64,000 nt of DNA from NCBI GenBank assembly GCA_030526045.1, contig JAUNDN010000004.1, forward strand, positions 1 to 64,000, in the 5' to 3' direction. Both the position numbers and the translations under genes were made by a program. This DNA is from Bacillota bacterium (GTDB lineage: Bacteria; Bacillota; Clostridia; Lachnospirales; Lachnospiraceae). How positions within the stretch are numbered: position 1 is the stretch's first letter; every line of letters begins with the position of its first letter. Shown piece by piece: positions 54,079 to 64,000 of this stretch. Under the pieces are notes generated by a model. The model saw only the letters and a program-made list of their open reading frames with translations, ran no database searches and had not been told where the DNA came from.

Positions 54079-55389
54079 TTAGTCATTTAAGAAACCTTTA
54101 TAATTACGTACCAGCATCTGAGATTCAATCTGCTTTAATGTCTCAAGTACTACGCTGACAATAATGATCAGGCTGGTTCCGCCGAAGGATACCTTTGCGC
54201 CAAACACACCATTGAATACAAAAGGAATGACACACACAATGGTAAGGCCGACAGCACCGATAAAAATAATGTAGTTCAGAATCTTTGTCAGATACTCACA
54301 GGTAGGCTTTCCGGGTCTGATACCGGGAATAAATCCACCCTGCTTTTTCATGTTTTCTGAAATCTCCAACGGATTAAAGGTAAGTGATGTGTAGAAGTAG
54401 GCAAAAAAGATCACCAATACAATATACACAACAAGACCGATGGAATAAACAGGTTCACTGGGCTTGCACCAGTTTCCGGAATTCAGTCCCTTTAAAATCT
54501 GTGCCCATACACCGGTTCCTTTGTAGAAGAAGCTGCTGATTACGATAGGCAGCTGGAACAGAGATGAAGCAAAGATGATCGGGATAACACCGGCGGTGTT
54601 TACCTTCAGGGGAAGAGATGAGGTCTGACCTCCAACCATTTTTCTTCCCTGAACCTTCTTTGCATACTGAACAGGTATCTTGCGTACACCGTCATTTAAG
54701 ATGATGACCAGGATAACCATTGCAAGAATAATTGCAATGATTACAATCGCTGAAACAACACCGATTGCAATTGCCTTGCCAAAGACAAACTGTTCAAACA
54801 ACATTGAAATATCCTGTGGAATACTGGAAATGATATTAATTACCAGCACAATTGAAATACCGTTTCCAACACCATTTTCTGTGATTCGTTCACCCACCCA
54901 CATCAGGAAAGCACTTCCTGCCGTGAGTGCTGCAATTACAGTAATCACGTTGAGCGCATTAAAGTTCTCAAGTAATCCATTATTTCCGAAAGCAATTGCC
55001 ATTGCGGAGGATTCGATCAGAGCAAGACCAACCGTCACATAACGGGTAATGGCTGCTATCTTCTTTCTTCCGTCCTCGCCTTCCTTCTGCATTTCTTCCA
55101 GCTTCGGAATAGCGATTGTGAGCAGCTGCATAATAATGGAGGATGTGATGTACGGTGTAATATTCAATGCCAGAATGGACATATTAATAAAGGAACCACC
55201 CGTAAAAGCATTGAAAAAATTGAACGCATCGCCTGTCTGCTGCGCAAACCAGTTAGAAAAATAATGTCTGTCTACACCGGGCACAGGCAGCTGTGATCCA
55301 AGACGGATCACAACAAGCATGCCGAGTGTAAATAATAATTTATTTCTGATTTCTTTGATTTTGAATGCGTTTTTCAAGGTTGTAAGCAT
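54079..55389 (-). CDS. secY: Preprotein translocase subunit SecY
   Basis: Channel subunit of the Sec translocon, where SecA docks. 436 residues with ten membrane helices; typical parts are GSQLPVPGVD (about 31-40), TPYITSSIIMQLLTIAIPKLE and EQFVFG. It lies 1 nt after rplO and about 100 nt before adk in the spc operon. Confidence 0.98.
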   Translation of the reverse strand: MLTTLKNAFKIKEIRNKLLFTLGMLVVIRLGSQLPVPGVDRHYFSNWFAQQTGDAFNFFNAFTGGSFINMSILALNITPYITSSIIMQLLTIAIPKLEEMQKEGEDGRKKIAAITRYVTVGLALIESSAMAIAFGNNGLLENFNALNVITVIAALTAGSAFLMWVGERITENGVGNGISIVLVINIISSIPQDISMLFEQFVFGKAIAIGVVSAIVIIAIILAMVILVIILNDGVRKIPVQYAKKVQGRKMVGGQTSSLPLKVNTAGVIPIIFASSLFQLPIVISSFFYKGTGVWAQILKGLNSGNWCKPSEPVYSIGLVVYIVLVIFFAYFYTSLTFNPLEISENMKKQGGFIPGIRPGKPTCEYLTKILNYIIFIGAVGLTIVCVIPFVFNGVFGAKVSFGGTSLIIIVSVVLETLKQIESQMLVRNYKGFLND

Positions 55390-55390
55390 A

Positions 55391-55834
55391 TTACATCACC
55401 TCTGCAGTTCCACCAACAGCTTCAATTTTTTCTTTTGCGGATGCACTGAAAGCATTTGCCTTTACTGTAAGCTTCTTGGTAATTTCTCCGTTTCCGAGGA
55501 TCTTAACGCCATCTTTAGGATTCTTAACAATGCCTGTCTCAAGTAAAGCCTCGATATCTACAACAGCACCGTCTTCAAATCTGTCATTCAGTACTCCTAA
55601 ATTAATTCCTACGATTTCCTTAGAGCTGGGGCAGGTAAAGCCTCTCTTGGGAATTCTTCTGTATAAAGGCATCTGACCACCTTCAAAGCCGGGTCTGGGC
55701 GCTCCTGAACGTGCCTTCTGACCTTTGTGACCTTTACCGGCCGTCTTACCATTTCCTGAACCGTGTCCACGACCTCTTCTAAAATTATCATTCTGGTTAG
55801 AACCTTCTGCAGGTCTTAAATTTGATAATTCCAT
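55391..55834 (-). CDS. rplO: 50S ribosomal protein L15
   Basis: A 147-residue 50S protein with [13 protein letters not shown], the glycine-rich [24 protein letters not shown] and [12 protein letters not shown]. Between rpmD and secY. Confidence 0.98.
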   Translation of the reverse strand: MELSNLRPAEGSNQNDNFRRGRGHGSGNGKTAGKGHKGQKARSGAPRPGFEGGQMPLYRRIPKRGFTCPSSKEIVGINLGVLNDRFEDGAVVDIEALLETGIVKNPKDGVKILGNGEITKKLTVKANAFSASAKEKIEAVGGTAEVM

Positions 55835-55853
55835 GCTGACACCTCCTTATCTT

Positions 55854-56042
55854 TTAAACTTCTTCTACTTTTACTAAATGTCTGATCTGCTGAATCTGAC
55901 CTCTTGTAGCTGCATTATCAGGCAGTACAATGGACTTGTTCAGCTTTCTAAGTCCCATGGATTCTACAGTAGCTTTATGCTTGGGAACTGCACCGATAGT
56001 AGACTTAACTAAAGTGATTTTTAACATTTTCTGCTCTGCCAT
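55854..56042 (-). CDS. rpmD: 50S ribosomal protein L30
   Basis: A 62-residue L30 (MAEQKMLKITLVKSTIGAVP; VLPDNAATRGQIQQIRHLV). Between rpsE and rplO, standard spc order. Confidence 0.96.
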   Translation of the reverse strand: MAEQKMLKITLVKSTIGAVPKHKATVESMGLRKLNKSIVLPDNAATRGQIQQIRHLVKVEEV

Positions 56043-56054
56043 CTCAGTTCCCTC

Positions 56055-56561
56055 CTATGCCATAATTTCTTCTAATGATTTTCCACGTCTCTTAGCCACT
56101 TCTTCCGGTGTCTTGAGTTCGCTTAAGCCTGCAATAGTTGCAAGAACAACATTCTGCTTATTGTTGGATCCCAGAGATTTTGTACGAATATTTTTAATAC
56201 CTGCAAGTTCGCACACAACACGTGCAGGACCTCCTGCAATAATACCGGTACCTTCGGGAGCCTTCTTTAAAAGCACATTTGCGGAACCGTATTTTCCGAT
56301 AAAGTCATGTGTGATTGACTTATTCTCATCAAGAGCAATGCTTACAATGTGCTTCATAGCATCTTCTTTTCCCTTACGGATTGCTTCGGGAATTTCTACA
56401 GCCTTACCAAGTCCTGCTCCGACATGACCGTTGCCATCACCTACAACAACAAGTGCAGTGAATCTCATGTTACGACCACCCTTTACAGTCTTTGTTACAC
56501 GCTTGATTGCAACGACCTTATCAGTTAACTCTAACTGGCTTACATCTATGATATTCTTCAT
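56055..56561 (-). CDS. rpsE: 30S ribosomal protein S5
   Basis: A 168-residue 30S protein with the double-stranded RNA-like motif ([34 protein letters not shown]) and [13 protein letters not shown] segment [19 protein letters not shown]. It monitors translation accuracy. Confidence 0.98.
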   Translation of the reverse strand: MKNIIDVSQLELTDKVVAIKRVTKTVKGGRNMRFTALVVVGDGNGHVGAGLGKAVEIPEAIRKGKEDAMKHIVSIALDENKSITHDFIGKYGSANVLLKKAPEGTGIIAGGPARVVCELAGIKNIRTKSLGSNNKQNVVLATIAGLSELKTPEEVAKRRGKSLEEIMA

Positions 56562-56579
56562 GATCTGTGTCTTCCTTTC

Positions 56580-56948
56580 CTAGAATTTTAAGCCAGCTTC
56601 TCTGGCTGCTTCAGCTAATGCTGCAATCTTACCCTGGTATATAAAGCCGCCTCTGTCAAAAACAACGGTATCGATACCCTTTTCAATTGCTCTCTTAGCA
56701 ATAACTGTTCCCAAGTATGCTGCTGCATCAACGTTATTGGTTTTATCCAGCTGAGCCTTTACTTCCTTTTCAACAGTAGAAGCTGCAACTAAAGTATTTC
56801 CAACTGTATCGTCAATAATTTGAGCATACATATGATTATTACTTCTGAATACTGCAAGACGAGGTCTTTCAGCGGTACCGCTAAAGCGGTTACGTATTTT
56901 CATGTGCTTTTTTACACGAATTTTTTGTCTTGACTCTTTACTAACCAT
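56580..56948 (-). CDS. rplR: 50S ribosomal protein L18
   Basis: A 122-residue 5S rRNA-binding protein with RPRLAVFRSNNHMYAQIIDD and VVFDRGGFIYQGKIAALAEAAREAGL. Between rplF and rpsE. Confidence 0.98.
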   Translation of the reverse strand: MVSKESRQKIRVKKHMKIRNRFSGTAERPRLAVFRSNNHMYAQIIDDTVGNTLVAASTVEKEVKAQLDKTNNVDAAAYLGTVIAKRAIEKGIDTVVFDRGGFIYQGKIAALAEAAREAGLKF

Positions 56949-56965
56949 CTTTACACTCTCCTTAT

Positions 56966-57508
56966 CTATTTCTTACCAGTCTTACCAACTTTACGTCTGA
57001 TTACTTCATCAGCATACTTGATACCCTTGCCCTTGTAAGGCTCAGGTCTTCTCTTGTCTCTGATTTCAGCTGCGAATTGGCCAACTTTTTCTTTATCAAT
57101 ACCCTTTACGATGATGATGTTCTGACCATCCAGTACCGTTTCAATACCTTCAGGGTCGATCATCTCAACAGGGTGGGAATATCCTAAAGATAAGGTTAAC
57201 TTATTGCCGGACTTAGCCGCTCTGTAACCAACACCGTTTACTTCCAGTTTCTTCTCAAAGCCGTTTGTAACACCGACTACCATGTTGTTGATCAGTGTTC
57301 TTGTAAGGCCGTGTAAAGATTTCATTTTCTTTAAATCGTTCGGTCTTGAAACAATTACCTCTGCTCCTTCAACCTTGATTTCCATTTCAGCCGGAAGCAC
57401 TCTCTCCAGTGTTCCTTTAGGACCTTTTACAGTCACTTTGTTATTTTCTGCAACTTCTACAGTTACGCCTGCAGGAATTGCGATTGGCATTCTTCCTATA
57501 CGTGACAT
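56966..57508 (-). CDS. rplF: 50S ribosomal protein L6
   Basis: A 180-residue two-domain 50S protein: [15 protein letters not shown] at the start and the C-terminal [28 protein letters not shown]. Between rpsH and rplR. Confidence 0.98.
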   Translation of the reverse strand: MSRIGRMPIAIPAGVTVEVAENNKVTVKGPKGTLERVLPAEMEIKVEGAEVIVSRPNDLKKMKSLHGLTRTLINNMVVGVTNGFEKKLEVNGVGYRAAKSGNKLTLSLGYSHPVEMIDPEGIETVLDGQNIIIVKGIDKEKVGQFAAEIRDKRRPEPYKGKGIKYADEVIRRKVGKTGKK

Positions 57509-57588
57509 GCCCGTACCTCCTATTTGTTTTCATTACATACATTTATTGGTTTCAGACTTGAAAACGGCATTTGCTGCAAAGCTGCTTC

Positions 57589-57990
57589 TTACCATACGTA
57601 AGCCAGCACTTCGCCGCCTACCTGCAGCTCTCTTGCCTTCTTGTCAGTGATAACACCCTGGTTTGTGGAAATGATAGCAATACCAAGTCCTCCAAGCACT
57701 CTGGGAAGCTCTTCCTTACCGGCATAAATACGAAGACCGGGCTTGGAAATTCTCTTAAGACCACTGATGATCTTTTCATTTCTGTCTGCACCATACTTTA
57801 ATGTGATGCGAATTGTCTTAAAGTTGCCTTCATCAATCAGGTCATACTTTTTGATATAACCTTCTTCCAGAAGAATATCAGCGATAGCCAATTTCATTTT
57901 GGAAGAGGGAACGTCTACTGTATCATGCTTTGCAGTATTTGCATTACGGATTCTTGTAAGCATATCTGCAATAGGATCACTCATTGTCAT
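57589..57990 (-). CDS. rpsH: 30S ribosomal protein S8
   Basis: A 133-residue S8, which binds 16S rRNA and in other bacteria represses the spc m[19 protein letters not shown] near the start and the tail [22 protein letters not shown] are typical. Start at 57990 after GGAGGAAATAAA. Confidence 0.98.
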   Translation of the reverse strand: MTMSDPIADMLTRIRNANTAKHDTVDVPSSKMKLAIADILLEEGYIKKYDLIDEGNFKTIRITLKYGADRNEKIISGLKRISKPGLRIYAGKEELPRVLGGLGIAIISTNQGVITDKKARELQVGGEVLAYVW

Positions 57991-58029
57991 TTTATTTCCT
58001 CCTGTACAATTTTCAATGCAATATCCTTT

Positions 58030-58215
58030 TTACCAGCTGGCTTTCTTTACACCGGGGATCTGTCCCTTATAAGCCAACTCACGGAAGCAAATTCTGCAAA
58101 TTCCGTATTTTCTTAAAACAGAATGTGGACGTCCACAAACCTTGCAACGAGTATATTCTCTTGTAGAGAATTTCGGTTTACGCTGCTGCTTAATCTTCAT
58201 TGATGTTTTAGCCAT
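58030..58215 (-). CDS. rpsZ: 30S ribosomal protein S14, zinc form
   Basis: A 61-residue short S14 with two CxxC pairs (CKVC and CRIC) that bind zinc. [20 protein letters not shown] is at the start. Between rplE and rpsH as in Firmicutes. Confidence 0.97.
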   Translation of the reverse strand: MAKTSMKIKQQRKPKFSTREYTRCKVCGRPHSVLRKYGICRICFRELAYKGQIPGVKKASW

Positions 58216-58229
58216 GAATTTACCTCCTC

Positions 58230-58769
58230 CTATTTCGCAAATGGCATATTAAATAATCTTAATAATTCACGTGCTTCTTCATCTGTCTTTGCTGTTGTAA
58301 CAAAGATAACGTCCATTCCTCTTACTTTGTCCACCTTATCGTATTCGATTTCAGGGAAAATAAGCTGTTCTTTGATACCCAGTGAGTAATTGCCTCTTCC
58401 ATCAAATGCATTGGGGTTTACACCTCTGAAGTCACGTACACGGGGTAATGCAAGATTGATAAGACGATCTGCAAAATCATACATCTTCTCCCCACGTAAG
58501 GTAACTTTACATCCGATAGCCATACCTTCTCTGATTTTGAAGTTAGCAACGGACTTTTTCGCTTTTGTAAGTACAGCCTTCTGACCTGTGATTGTCTCAA
58601 GATCCTTGACAGCAGATTCCAATACCTTTGCATTGTCCTTTGCTTCGCCAACGCCCATGTTAATAACAATCTTGTCAAGCTTCGGTACTTCCATGATATT
58701 CTTATATCCGAACTTCTTGATCATAGCATCTACGATCTCGTCTTTATACATAGTTTTAAGTCTGCTCAC
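58230..58769 (-). CDS. rplE: 50S ribosomal protein L5
   Basis: A 179-residue 5S rRNA-binding protein with [40 protein letters not shown] and [18 protein letters not shown]. Between rplX and rpsZ. Confidence 0.98.
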   Translation of the reverse strand: MSRLKTMYKDEIVDAMIKKFGYKNIMEVPKLDKIVINMGVGEAKDNAKVLESAVKDLETITGQKAVLTKAKKSVANFKIREGMAIGCKVTLRGEKMYDFADRLINLALPRVRDFRGVNPNAFDGRGNYSLGIKEQLIFPEIEYDKVDKVRGMDVIFVTTAKTDEEARELLRLFNMPFAK

Positions 58770-58793
58770 GCTTCCAGTTCTCCTTTCCTAGAA

Positions 58794-59105
58794 TTAATCA
58801 ATAACCTCACCTGTTGATTTTGCGAAACGTACCTTCTTGTCACCTTCCATCTTGAATCCGACTCTTGTAGCCTGACCCTTATGAACGTACATTACGTTTG
58901 ATAAATCAATGGGAGCTTCTTTTTGAATAATTCCACCATTCTGGTTAGCTGCAGAAGGCTTTGTATGCTTGGTAATCATGTTAGCGCCCTCAACGACAAC
59001 CTTATTGTTCTTAGCGTCAACAGAGAGTACCTTTCCTTCTGTTCCCTTATCTTTTCCGGCGATGATCTTAACAGTATCGCCTTTCTTAATCTTTAATGTT
59101 GCCAT
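58794..59105 (-). CDS. rplX: 50S ribosomal protein L24
   Basis: A 103-residue KOW-motif 50S assembly protein (KKGDTVKIIAGKDKGTEGKVL near the start). Between rplN and rplE. Confidence 0.98.
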   Translation of the reverse strand: MATLKIKKGDTVKIIAGKDKGTEGKVLSVDAKNNKVVVEGANMITKHTKPSAANQNGGIIQKEAPIDLSNVMYVHKGQATRVGFKMEGDKKVRFAKSTGEVID

Positions 59106-59116
59106 TCCTGCACCTC

Positions 59117-59485
59117 CTATAATACTTCGGGAGCCAGGGAAACAATTTTCATAAACTGTTTTTCACGAAGCTCTCTTGCTACCGGTCCAAAAATACGTGT
59201 TCCTCTGGGAGTCTTATCATCTTTAATGATAACAGCAGCATTTTCATCAAATTTAATATAAGAACCATCTTTACGACGTGCGCCCTTAACGGAACGAACA
59301 ACTACAGCCTTTACAACGTCACCCTTTTTTACAACGCCGCCTGGTGTTGCATCTTTGACCGTAGCAACAATCACATCGCCGATATTTGCATATCTTCTTG
59401 TAGATCCACCCATAACTCTGATGCAAAGGATTTCTTTTGCACCTGTATTGTCAGCGACTTTCAGTCTGCTTTCCTGTTGAATCAT
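59117..59485 (-). CDS. rplN: 50S ribosomal protein L14
   Basis: A 122-residue 50S protein, [20 protein letters not shown] at the start and [20 protein letters not shown] near the end. First gene of the spc part. Confidence 0.98.
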   Translation of the reverse strand: MIQQESRLKVADNTGAKEILCIRVMGGSTRRYANIGDVIVATVKDATPGGVVKKGDVVKAVVVRSVKGARRKDGSYIKFDENAAVIIKDDKTPRGTRIFGPVARELREKQFMKIVSLAPEVL

Positions 59486-59509
59486 GCCAATTCTCCTTCC
59501 AACGTTTAA

Positions 59510-59764
59510 TTATTTAGCTCTCTCAACGATTTCAACAAGTCTCCATCTCTTGTCCTTGGATAAAGGTCTTGTTTCCATCACTTTAACGGTATCACCGATA
59601 CGGCATTCATTATTCTCGTCATGTGCTTTCAGCTTGTAGGTGTTCTTTACGACTTTCTTGTAAAGAGGATGCTTAACATGCTCTTCAATTGCAACAACGA
59701 TTGTCTTATCCATCTTATCACTGACAACCTTACCGGTACGTGTTTTTCTCAAATTTCTTTCCAC
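59510..59764 (-). CDS. rpsQ: 30S ribosomal protein S17
   Basis: An 84-residue OB-fold 30S protein ([41 protein letters not shown]). End of the S10 part. Confidence 0.98.
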   Translation of the reverse strand: MERNLRKTRTGKVVSDKMDKTIVVAIEEHVKHPLYKKVVKNTYKLKAHDENNECRIGDTVKVMETRPLSKDKRWRLVEIVERAK

Positions 59765-59814
59765 GATGTTATGTCTCCTTTCTTTGACATTCCTGCAACA
59801 TAATTATCTGATCT

Positions 59815-60021
59815 TTAAGCTTCTTTCTGCTTCTGTGTGATCACGGTCTGAATTCTTGCAATGTTTCTTCTGACTTCTTTGATTCTTGCGGTATTGTCCA
59901 GCTGGTTTGTTGCATTCTGGAATCTCAAATTGAAAAGTTCTTTCTTAGCAGCCACTAAGTCTTCAGCCAGTGCTGCAACTGATTTTGCCTGTAAATCTTC
60001 TACATACTTGTTAGTCTTCAT
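59815..60021 (-). CDS. rpmC: 50S ribosomal protein L29
   Basis: A 68-residue helical hairpin at the exit tunnel. The true start is the ATG at 60021 ([13 protein letters not shown]); the longer ORF upstream is the rplP end in another frame. It overlaps the rplP stop by 11 nt. [20 protein letters not shown] is typical. Confidence 0.96.
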   Translation of the reverse strand: MKTNKYVEDLQAKSVAALAEDLVAAKKELFNLRFQNATNQLDNTARIKEVRRNIARIQTVITQKQKEA

Positions 60022-60448
60022 TTGATGCACCACCTTCCAAGTCTGCCTTAGAAACGATCTTGCACTTGCAAGGAAGCTTATGTGTTGCAAGACGTAAAGC
60101 TTCTTTTGCGATTTCTTCGGAAACTCCTGCGATTTCAAACATAACACGTCCGGGCTTAACTACTGCTACCCAGTATTCAAGAGTACCTTTACCGGAACCC
60201 ATACGTGTTTCTGCGGGTTTAGCTGTTACTGGTTTATCAGGGAAAATCTTAATCCAAACCTTACCACCACGCTTGATGTAACGTGTCATTGCGATACGGG
60301 CAGCTTCGATCTGGTTTGATTTGATCCAACATGGTTCTGTTGCAACAATACCGTACTCACCGTAAGTAATTGTATTACCACGTGTTGCTTTTCCTCTCAT
60401 GGTGCCACGGAACTGTTTACGACGCTTAACTCTTTTAGGCATTAACAT
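60011..60448 (-). CDS. rplP: 50S ribosomal protein L16
   Basis: A 145-residue 50S protein near the A site. [20 protein letters not shown] at the start and [20 protein letters not shown] later are typical. Its ATG overlaps the rpsC stop by 1 nt (TAATG). A second Met two codons on is also possible. Confidence 0.97.
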   Translation of the reverse strand: MLMPKRVKRRKQFRGTMRGKATRGNTITYGEYGIVATEPCWIKSNQIEAARIAMTRYIKRGGKVWIKIFPDKPVTAKPAETRMGSGKGTLEYWVAVVKPGRVMFEIAGVSEEIAKEALRLATHKLPCKCKIVSKADLEGGASNED

Positions 60449-61119
60449 TATTTATCGCTCCCTTCCTGCACTGTCTTTTCTTCATTCTTCTTGGTAGGAA
60501 GTACTTCACCCTTGTAGATCCATACCTTAACACCTACTTTACCATAGGTTGTATCAGCCTCTGCGAAACCGTATTCGATATCTGCACGCAGTGTCTGAAG
60601 CGGGATTGTTCCTTCGCTGTAGAACTCTGTACGAGCCATATCAGCACCGCCAAGACGTCCTGAACAGGAGGTCTTGATACCAAGAGCGCCTGCCTTCATG
60701 GTTCTGCCCATGCAGGACTTCATGGCACGTCTGAAGGAAACACGGTTTTCAAGCTGCTGAGCAATATTTTCTGCAACAAGCTGTGCATCCTTATCAGGTC
60801 TCTTGATTTCCTTGATGTCAACCAGAACCTTCTTTCCTGTCATCTTGGAAAGCTCTTTCTTGGTCACTTCAATTTCAGCACCGCCCTTACCGATTACGAC
60901 ACCGGGCTTAGCAGTATAAATTACAACCTTTACTCTGCCTGCAGCTCTTTCGATCTCAATCTTGGAAACTCCGGCACTGTATAACTTCTTCTTAAGGAAT
61001 TTTCTGATATTGTAGTCCTCTACCAGGAAATCAGAAAATTCTGCATCTGCATACCATTTAGAATCCCAATCCTTAATAATACCGACTCTTAAGCCGTGAG
61101 GATTAACTTTCTGTCCCAT
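60448..61119 (-). CDS. rpsC: 30S ribosomal protein S3
   Basis: A 223-residue 30S protein with a type II KH domain ([20 protein letters not shown], about 66-85) and helicase role at the mRNA entry. [20 protein letters not shown] at the start. Confidence 0.98.
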   Translation of the reverse strand: MGQKVNPHGLRVGIIKDWDSKWYADAEFSDFLVEDYNIRKFLKKKLYSAGVSKIEIERAAGRVKVVIYTAKPGVVIGKGGAEIEVTKKELSKMTGKKVLVDIKEIKRPDKDAQLVAENIAQQLENRVSFRRAMKSCMGRTMKAGALGIKTSCSGRLGGADMARTEFYSEGTIPLQTLRADIEYGFAEADTTYGKVGVKVWIYKGEVLPTKKNEEKTVQEGSDK

Positions 61120-61131
61120 TCAATCTTCCTC

Positions 61132-61536
61132 CTATCTTTCATCAAGCACAACTGTGATGTGGCTCATTCTCTTCTCGATCCTGTAAGCCCTGCCTTGTGC
61201 TCTCGGTTTAACTCTCTTCATTGTAGGTCCCTTATCTGCATAACATTCTGCAACATAAAGGTGTTCCGGATTCGGGTACTTCGTGGGATCCTGGCTGTAC
61301 AAATACTCAGCATTTGCACGGGCAGACTCCAGTAACTTTTTAATGATGCTGGAAGCATATCTGGGATTGTACTCTAAAATTCCCAGTGCAGTTTCCACAT
61401 CCTTGCCTCTGATGGCATCTAATACGAAACATGCTTTCTGAACAGACACTCTCGCGTAAGATAACTTAGCTGAAGGTCTTATATCTTTCTGCGCATTTCT
61501 TTCTCTCTTAATTTGGGATCTATGTCCTTTTGCCAT
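61132..61536 (-). CDS. rplV: 50S ribosomal protein L22
   Basis: A 134-residue exit-tunnel protein. RPSAKLSYARVSVQKACFVL and the tunnel loop RVKPRAQGRAYRIEKRMSHI are visible. Between rpsS and rpsC. Confidence 0.97.
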   Translation of the reverse strand: MAKGHRSQIKRERNAQKDIRPSAKLSYARVSVQKACFVLDAIRGKDVETALGILEYNPRYASSIIKKLLESARANAEYLYSQDPTKYPNPEHLYVAECYADKGPTMKRVKPRAQGRAYRIEKRMSHITVVLDER

Positions 61537-61552
61537 GATGAAACCTCCTATC

Positions 61553-61834
61553 TTATCTTACTTTAGACTTCTTTTCGTCTTTGCCGTGTCCTCTGTAGGT
61601 TCTGGTTGCTACAAACTCACCTAACTTATGACCAACCATATCCTCTGTTACATATACAGGCACATGCTTTCTACCGTCGTGTACTGCAAATGTGTGTCCC
61701 ACAAAAGAGGGGAAGATTGTAGAACGACGGGACCAGGTCTTAATAACCTGCTTCTGTCCTGCTGCATTCATTGCATCTACTTTTTTCAGCAAACTTGCAT
61801 CTGCAAAAGGTCCTTTTTTCAGTGATCTAGCCAT
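61553..61834 (-). CDS. rpsS: 30S ribosomal protein S19
   Basis: A 93-residue 30S head protein ([49 protein letters not shown]). Between rplB and rplV. Confidence 0.98.
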   Translation of the reverse strand: MARSLKKGPFADASLLKKVDAMNAAGQKQVIKTWSRRSTIFPSFVGHTFAVHDGRKHVPVYVTEDMVGHKLGEFVATRTYRGHGKDEKKSKVR

Positions 61835-61853
61835 TTTCTTCTCTCCTCCTTAA

Positions 61854-62696
61854 TTATTTGATGGCCTTGCCGTCTCTTCTTCTTACAATCAACTTGTTAG
61901 AAGCTTTTTTCTTCTTACGGGTCTTAAGTCCAAGAGCAGGCTTGCCCCAAGGTGTACAAGGGCCGGGACGTCCGATACCGGTCTTTCCTTCACCACCACC
62001 ATGAGGATGGTCATTCGGGTTCATAACAGAACCGCGCACTGTAGGACGGATACCCATGTGACGCTTACGTCCTGCTTTACCGATCTTAACCAGGCTGTGA
62101 TCAACGTTACCTACGATACCGACAGTTGCTCTGCAGACAACCGGTACCATTCTCATTTCGCCTGAAGGAAGACGAAGTGTTGCATACTTTCCTTCCTTAG
62201 CCATTAACTGTGCGCTGTTTCCGGCAGAACGTACCAGCTGGCCGCCCTTTCCGGGATATAATTCAATGTTGTGTACCTGAGTACCAACAGGAATGTTAGC
62301 TAAAGGCAGGCAGTTACCCACTCTCACTTCGGCTTCGGGTCCGTTCATGACCTTCATGCCGTCCTTCAAGCCTTCAGGAGCAAGGATATAAGCCTTTTCT
62401 CCGTCTGCGTAACAGATCAAAGCAATGTTTGCTGTTCTGTTAGGATCGTACTCAATTCCGATTACCGTTGCGGAAACTCCTTCTTTATTTCTCTTGAAAT
62501 CTACAAGTCTGTATTTTCTCTTGGAACCGCCTCCGCGGTGTCTTACTGTGATTTTACCCTGATTGTTACGACCAGAGTTCTTCTTTAAAGAAACAACGAG
62601 TGACTTCTCAGGTGTTGTTTTTGTGATTTCTGAGAAATCAGAACCGGTCATATTTCTTCTGGAAGGTGTATATGGGTTATATGTCTTAATTCCCAT
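61854..62696 (-). CDS. rplB: 50S ribosomal protein L2
   Basis: A 280-residue protein needed for subunit joining and peptidyl transfer. [20 protein letters not shown] at the start and the conserved [20 protein letters not shown] near 225 are present. Confidence 0.98.
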   Translation of the reverse strand: MGIKTYNPYTPSRRNMTGSDFSEITKTTPEKSLVVSLKKNSGRNNQGKITVRHRGGGSKRKYRLVDFKRNKEGVSATVIGIEYDPNRTANIALICYADGEKAYILAPEGLKDGMKVMNGPEAEVRVGNCLPLANIPVGTQVHNIELYPGKGGQLVRSAGNSAQLMAKEGKYATLRLPSGEMRMVPVVCRATVGIVGNVDHSLVKIGKAGRKRHMGIRPTVRGSVMNPNDHPHGGGEGKTGIGRPGPCTPWGKPALGLKTRKKKKASNKLIVRRRDGKAIK

Positions 62697-62785
62697 GACT
62701 CTTTCTCCTTTCGAGTTCTACATTTATTATCGCACTTGTCTGTGCATATCTACATTTTTCAATGCTTTAAAGACTTCTTTTGATC

Positions 62786-63085
62786 TTAGAGTCCTGCAAA
62801 GATTTCGATTTCCTTGCTGTCCTCTGTCAGCCATACGATCGCCTTCTTGGTCTTTGCAGTCTTGCCGACTGTCATGCCACGTCTTTTGCTCTTTCCATCC
62901 ATGTTGATGGTATTGACTCTGGCAACCTTTGTTCCTTCGAACATCTTTTCAACGGCTTCTTTGATCATTGTCTTGTTTGCTTCGGGATGAACAAGGAAGG
63001 TATACTTCTTGTCTCCCATACCAGCCATACTCTTCTCTGTGATAACCGGCTTAAGGATTACGTCATAATAATGAATTGCTGCCAT
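62786..63085 (-). CDS. rplW: 50S ribosomal protein L23
   Basis: A 99-residue exit-site protein that docks SRP and trigger factor ([24 protein letters not shown]-type [17 protein letters not shown]). Its start overlaps the rplD stop by 1 nt. Confidence 0.97.
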   Translation of the reverse strand: MAAIHYYDVILKPVITEKSMAGMGDKKYTFLVHPEANKTMIKEAVEKMFEGTKVARVNTINMDGKSKRRGMTVGKTAKTKKAIVWLTEDSKEIEIFAGL

Positions 63086-63705
63086 TATGCATACACCTCC
63101 TCAATCTTGGCTACTGCGTCCTTTGTCAGAACCAGTGTGTCGCCCTTCAGGATATCGTAAACATTGATCGTGTTAACCAATGCCGTCTTAACTGTAGGGA
63201 TATTTCTGGCGGACTTAACAACTTTCTCATCATTCTCACCAAGCACTACCAGTGCCTTGTTTACCTTTAAGTTGTCCATAACCGCTTTGAATTTCTTGGT
63301 CTTGATCTCGTCAAACTTAAGTTCATCGACAACGATCAGCTTTCCATCCTGTGCTCTGCTTGTAAGAGCGGACTTAAGAGCTGCTCTCTTTTCCTTTTTG
63401 TTTAACTTGAATGAATAATCTCTCGGTACGGGAGCAAATACTACACCGCCACCTGTCCACTGGGGAGCTCTTGTTGAACCCTGTCTTGCATGACCGGTTC
63501 CTTTCTGTCTCCAGGGCTTTCTACCACCACCGGAAACCTCAGAACGTGTTTTAGCCTTCTGTGTTCCCTGACGATTGTTTGCAAGCTGCTGTACAACTGC
63601 CATGTGTACCAGGTGTTCATTAACCGTAACACCGAATACCGCATCGTTTAATTCAATTGTGCCAACTTCCTTGCCTTCCATATTATAAACAGATACGTTT
63701 GCCAT
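63085..63705 (-). CDS. rplD: 50S ribosomal protein L4
   Basis: A 206-residue exit-tunnel protein, also the S10-operon repressor in some bacteria. [20 protein letters not shown] and [20 protein letters not shown] are typical. Confidence 0.98.
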   Translation of the reverse strand: MANVSVYNMEGKEVGTIELNDAVFGVTVNEHLVHMAVVQQLANNRQGTQKAKTRSEVSGGGRKPWRQKGTGHARQGSTRAPQWTGGGVVFAPVPRDYSFKLNKKEKRAALKSALTSRAQDGKLIVVDELKFDEIKTKKFKAVMDNLKVNKALVVLGENDEKVVKSARNIPTVKTALVNTINVYDILKGDTLVLTKDAVAKIEEVYA

Positions 63706-63733
63706 CTGAATGGTCCTCCTTTCATCTATCAGC

Positions 63734-64000
63734 TTAAGCCATAGTCTTTACAGTTTCTTTAATAGTAACTAAGGCTTTCTTGGGTCCGGGTACGGCACCC
63801 TTTACAAGAAGCAGATTCTTTTCAGCATCCACTCTTACAACTTCCAGGTTCTGTACGGTAACCTTTACGCAACCCATGTGACCGGGCATTCCTTTTCCCT
63901 TGAATACACGGCTCGGTGAGGAGCAGGCACCGTTGGAACCCTGATGACGATGGAATTTAGAACCATGAGCCATGGGGCCTCTGTGCTGTCCGTGTCTCTT
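63734..64000 (-). CDS. rplC: 50S ribosomal protein L3, N-terminus cut by window edge
   Basis: The C-terminal 88 residues of L3, with [20 protein letters not shown] and [18 protein letters not shown]. The frame is open to the right edge; the N-terminal half and rpsJ should lie beyond it. Confidence 0.96.
   Translation of the reverse strand, partial: KRHGQHRGPMAHGSKFHRHQGSNGACSSPSRVFKGKGMPGHMGCVKVTVQNLEVVRVDAEKNLLLVKGAVPGPKKALVTIKETVKTMA

Noticed and set aside
60022..60147. N-terminal extension of L29
   Set aside because: The extra residues are the out-of-frame reading of the rplP end; the conserved L29 start is at 60021.
1..64000. CRISPR arrays, tRNA, rRNA, insertion sequences and phage genes
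   Set aside because: No regular spaced repeats, no tRNA or rRNA signature and no transposase, integrase or phage protein was seen.

Overview
The window looks like a chromosome segment of a butyrate-forming, anaerobic, low-to-mid GC Firmicute of the Lachnospiraceae type. The evidence is a ptb-buk pair (phosphate butyryltransferase and butyrate kinase), a stand-alone glycyl-radical protein with a formate/nitrite channel, three T-box leaders, a Clostridia-type S10-spc-alpha ribosomal cluster with a KOW protein next to infA, an extended L17, a CD3324-family regulator, and host-glycan or plant-glycan enzymes. Most genes are on the minus strand. The exceptions are ptb-buk, two AraC regulators and an M15 peptidase.

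1-13.9 kb: RF2 (prfB, partial, with the programmed +1 frameshift), secA, a TrpB2-type tryptophan synthase under a Trp T-box, ptb-buk behind a promoter that overlaps a Rex-like palindrome, a GH20 hexosaminidase, Trk potassium uptake (trkH, trkA), and aspS under a T-box. 14-17.5 kb: an anaerobic formate module with an FNT channel, a LysR regulator, a GrcA-like protein and a Crp/Fnr regulator. A 16-bp palindrome lies exactly at -41.5 of the predicted grcA promoter. 17.5-21.6 kb: a lipoprotein, a chemoreceptor and a YkgJ-type cysteine cluster protein, apparently co-transcribed with the Crp/Fnr gene.

21.7-23.8 kb is an accessory patch. It has a DUF1062 gene and a CD3324-family gene, each preceded by a related leader element (8-codon upstream ORF plus mutually exclusive hairpins). 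Next comes a type III toxin-antitoxin locus of the ToxN/CptN kind: promoter, short repeated antitoxin RNA, hairpin terminator, endoRNase gene. 23.8-29.1 kb: an AlaA-type aminotransferase under an Ala T-box, an M20 peptidase, a decayed DUF5058-like membrane gene and a MutS2-like ATPase. A candidate ~200-nt structured RNA with its own promoter and terminator lies at 29.1-29.3 kb. 29.3-34.8 kb: carbohydrate use (GH13, GH127) with two AraC regulators. 34.8-37.7 kb: a broken DUF1848 gene, an SDR oxidoreductase and an AT-rich two-gene locus coding for an HTH-DUF3990 (ADP-ribosyltransferase-like) protein and an unknown partner. Its promoter lies inside a 9-bp inverted repeat, so it is a candidate toxin-antitoxin or defence module.

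37.7-64 kb: translation and housekeeping. rplM-rpsI, truA and ecfT-ecfA2-ecfA1 are separated from the alpha operon by an insert (M15 peptidase, chemoreceptor, DUF3048 lipoprotein, purine permease, apt). The alpha, spc and S10 operons then run from rplQ back to a partial rplC at the right edge. The spacer between rpoA and rplQ contains two related hairpins with a compensating stem change.

All family calls come from reading motifs by eye. No database search was run.
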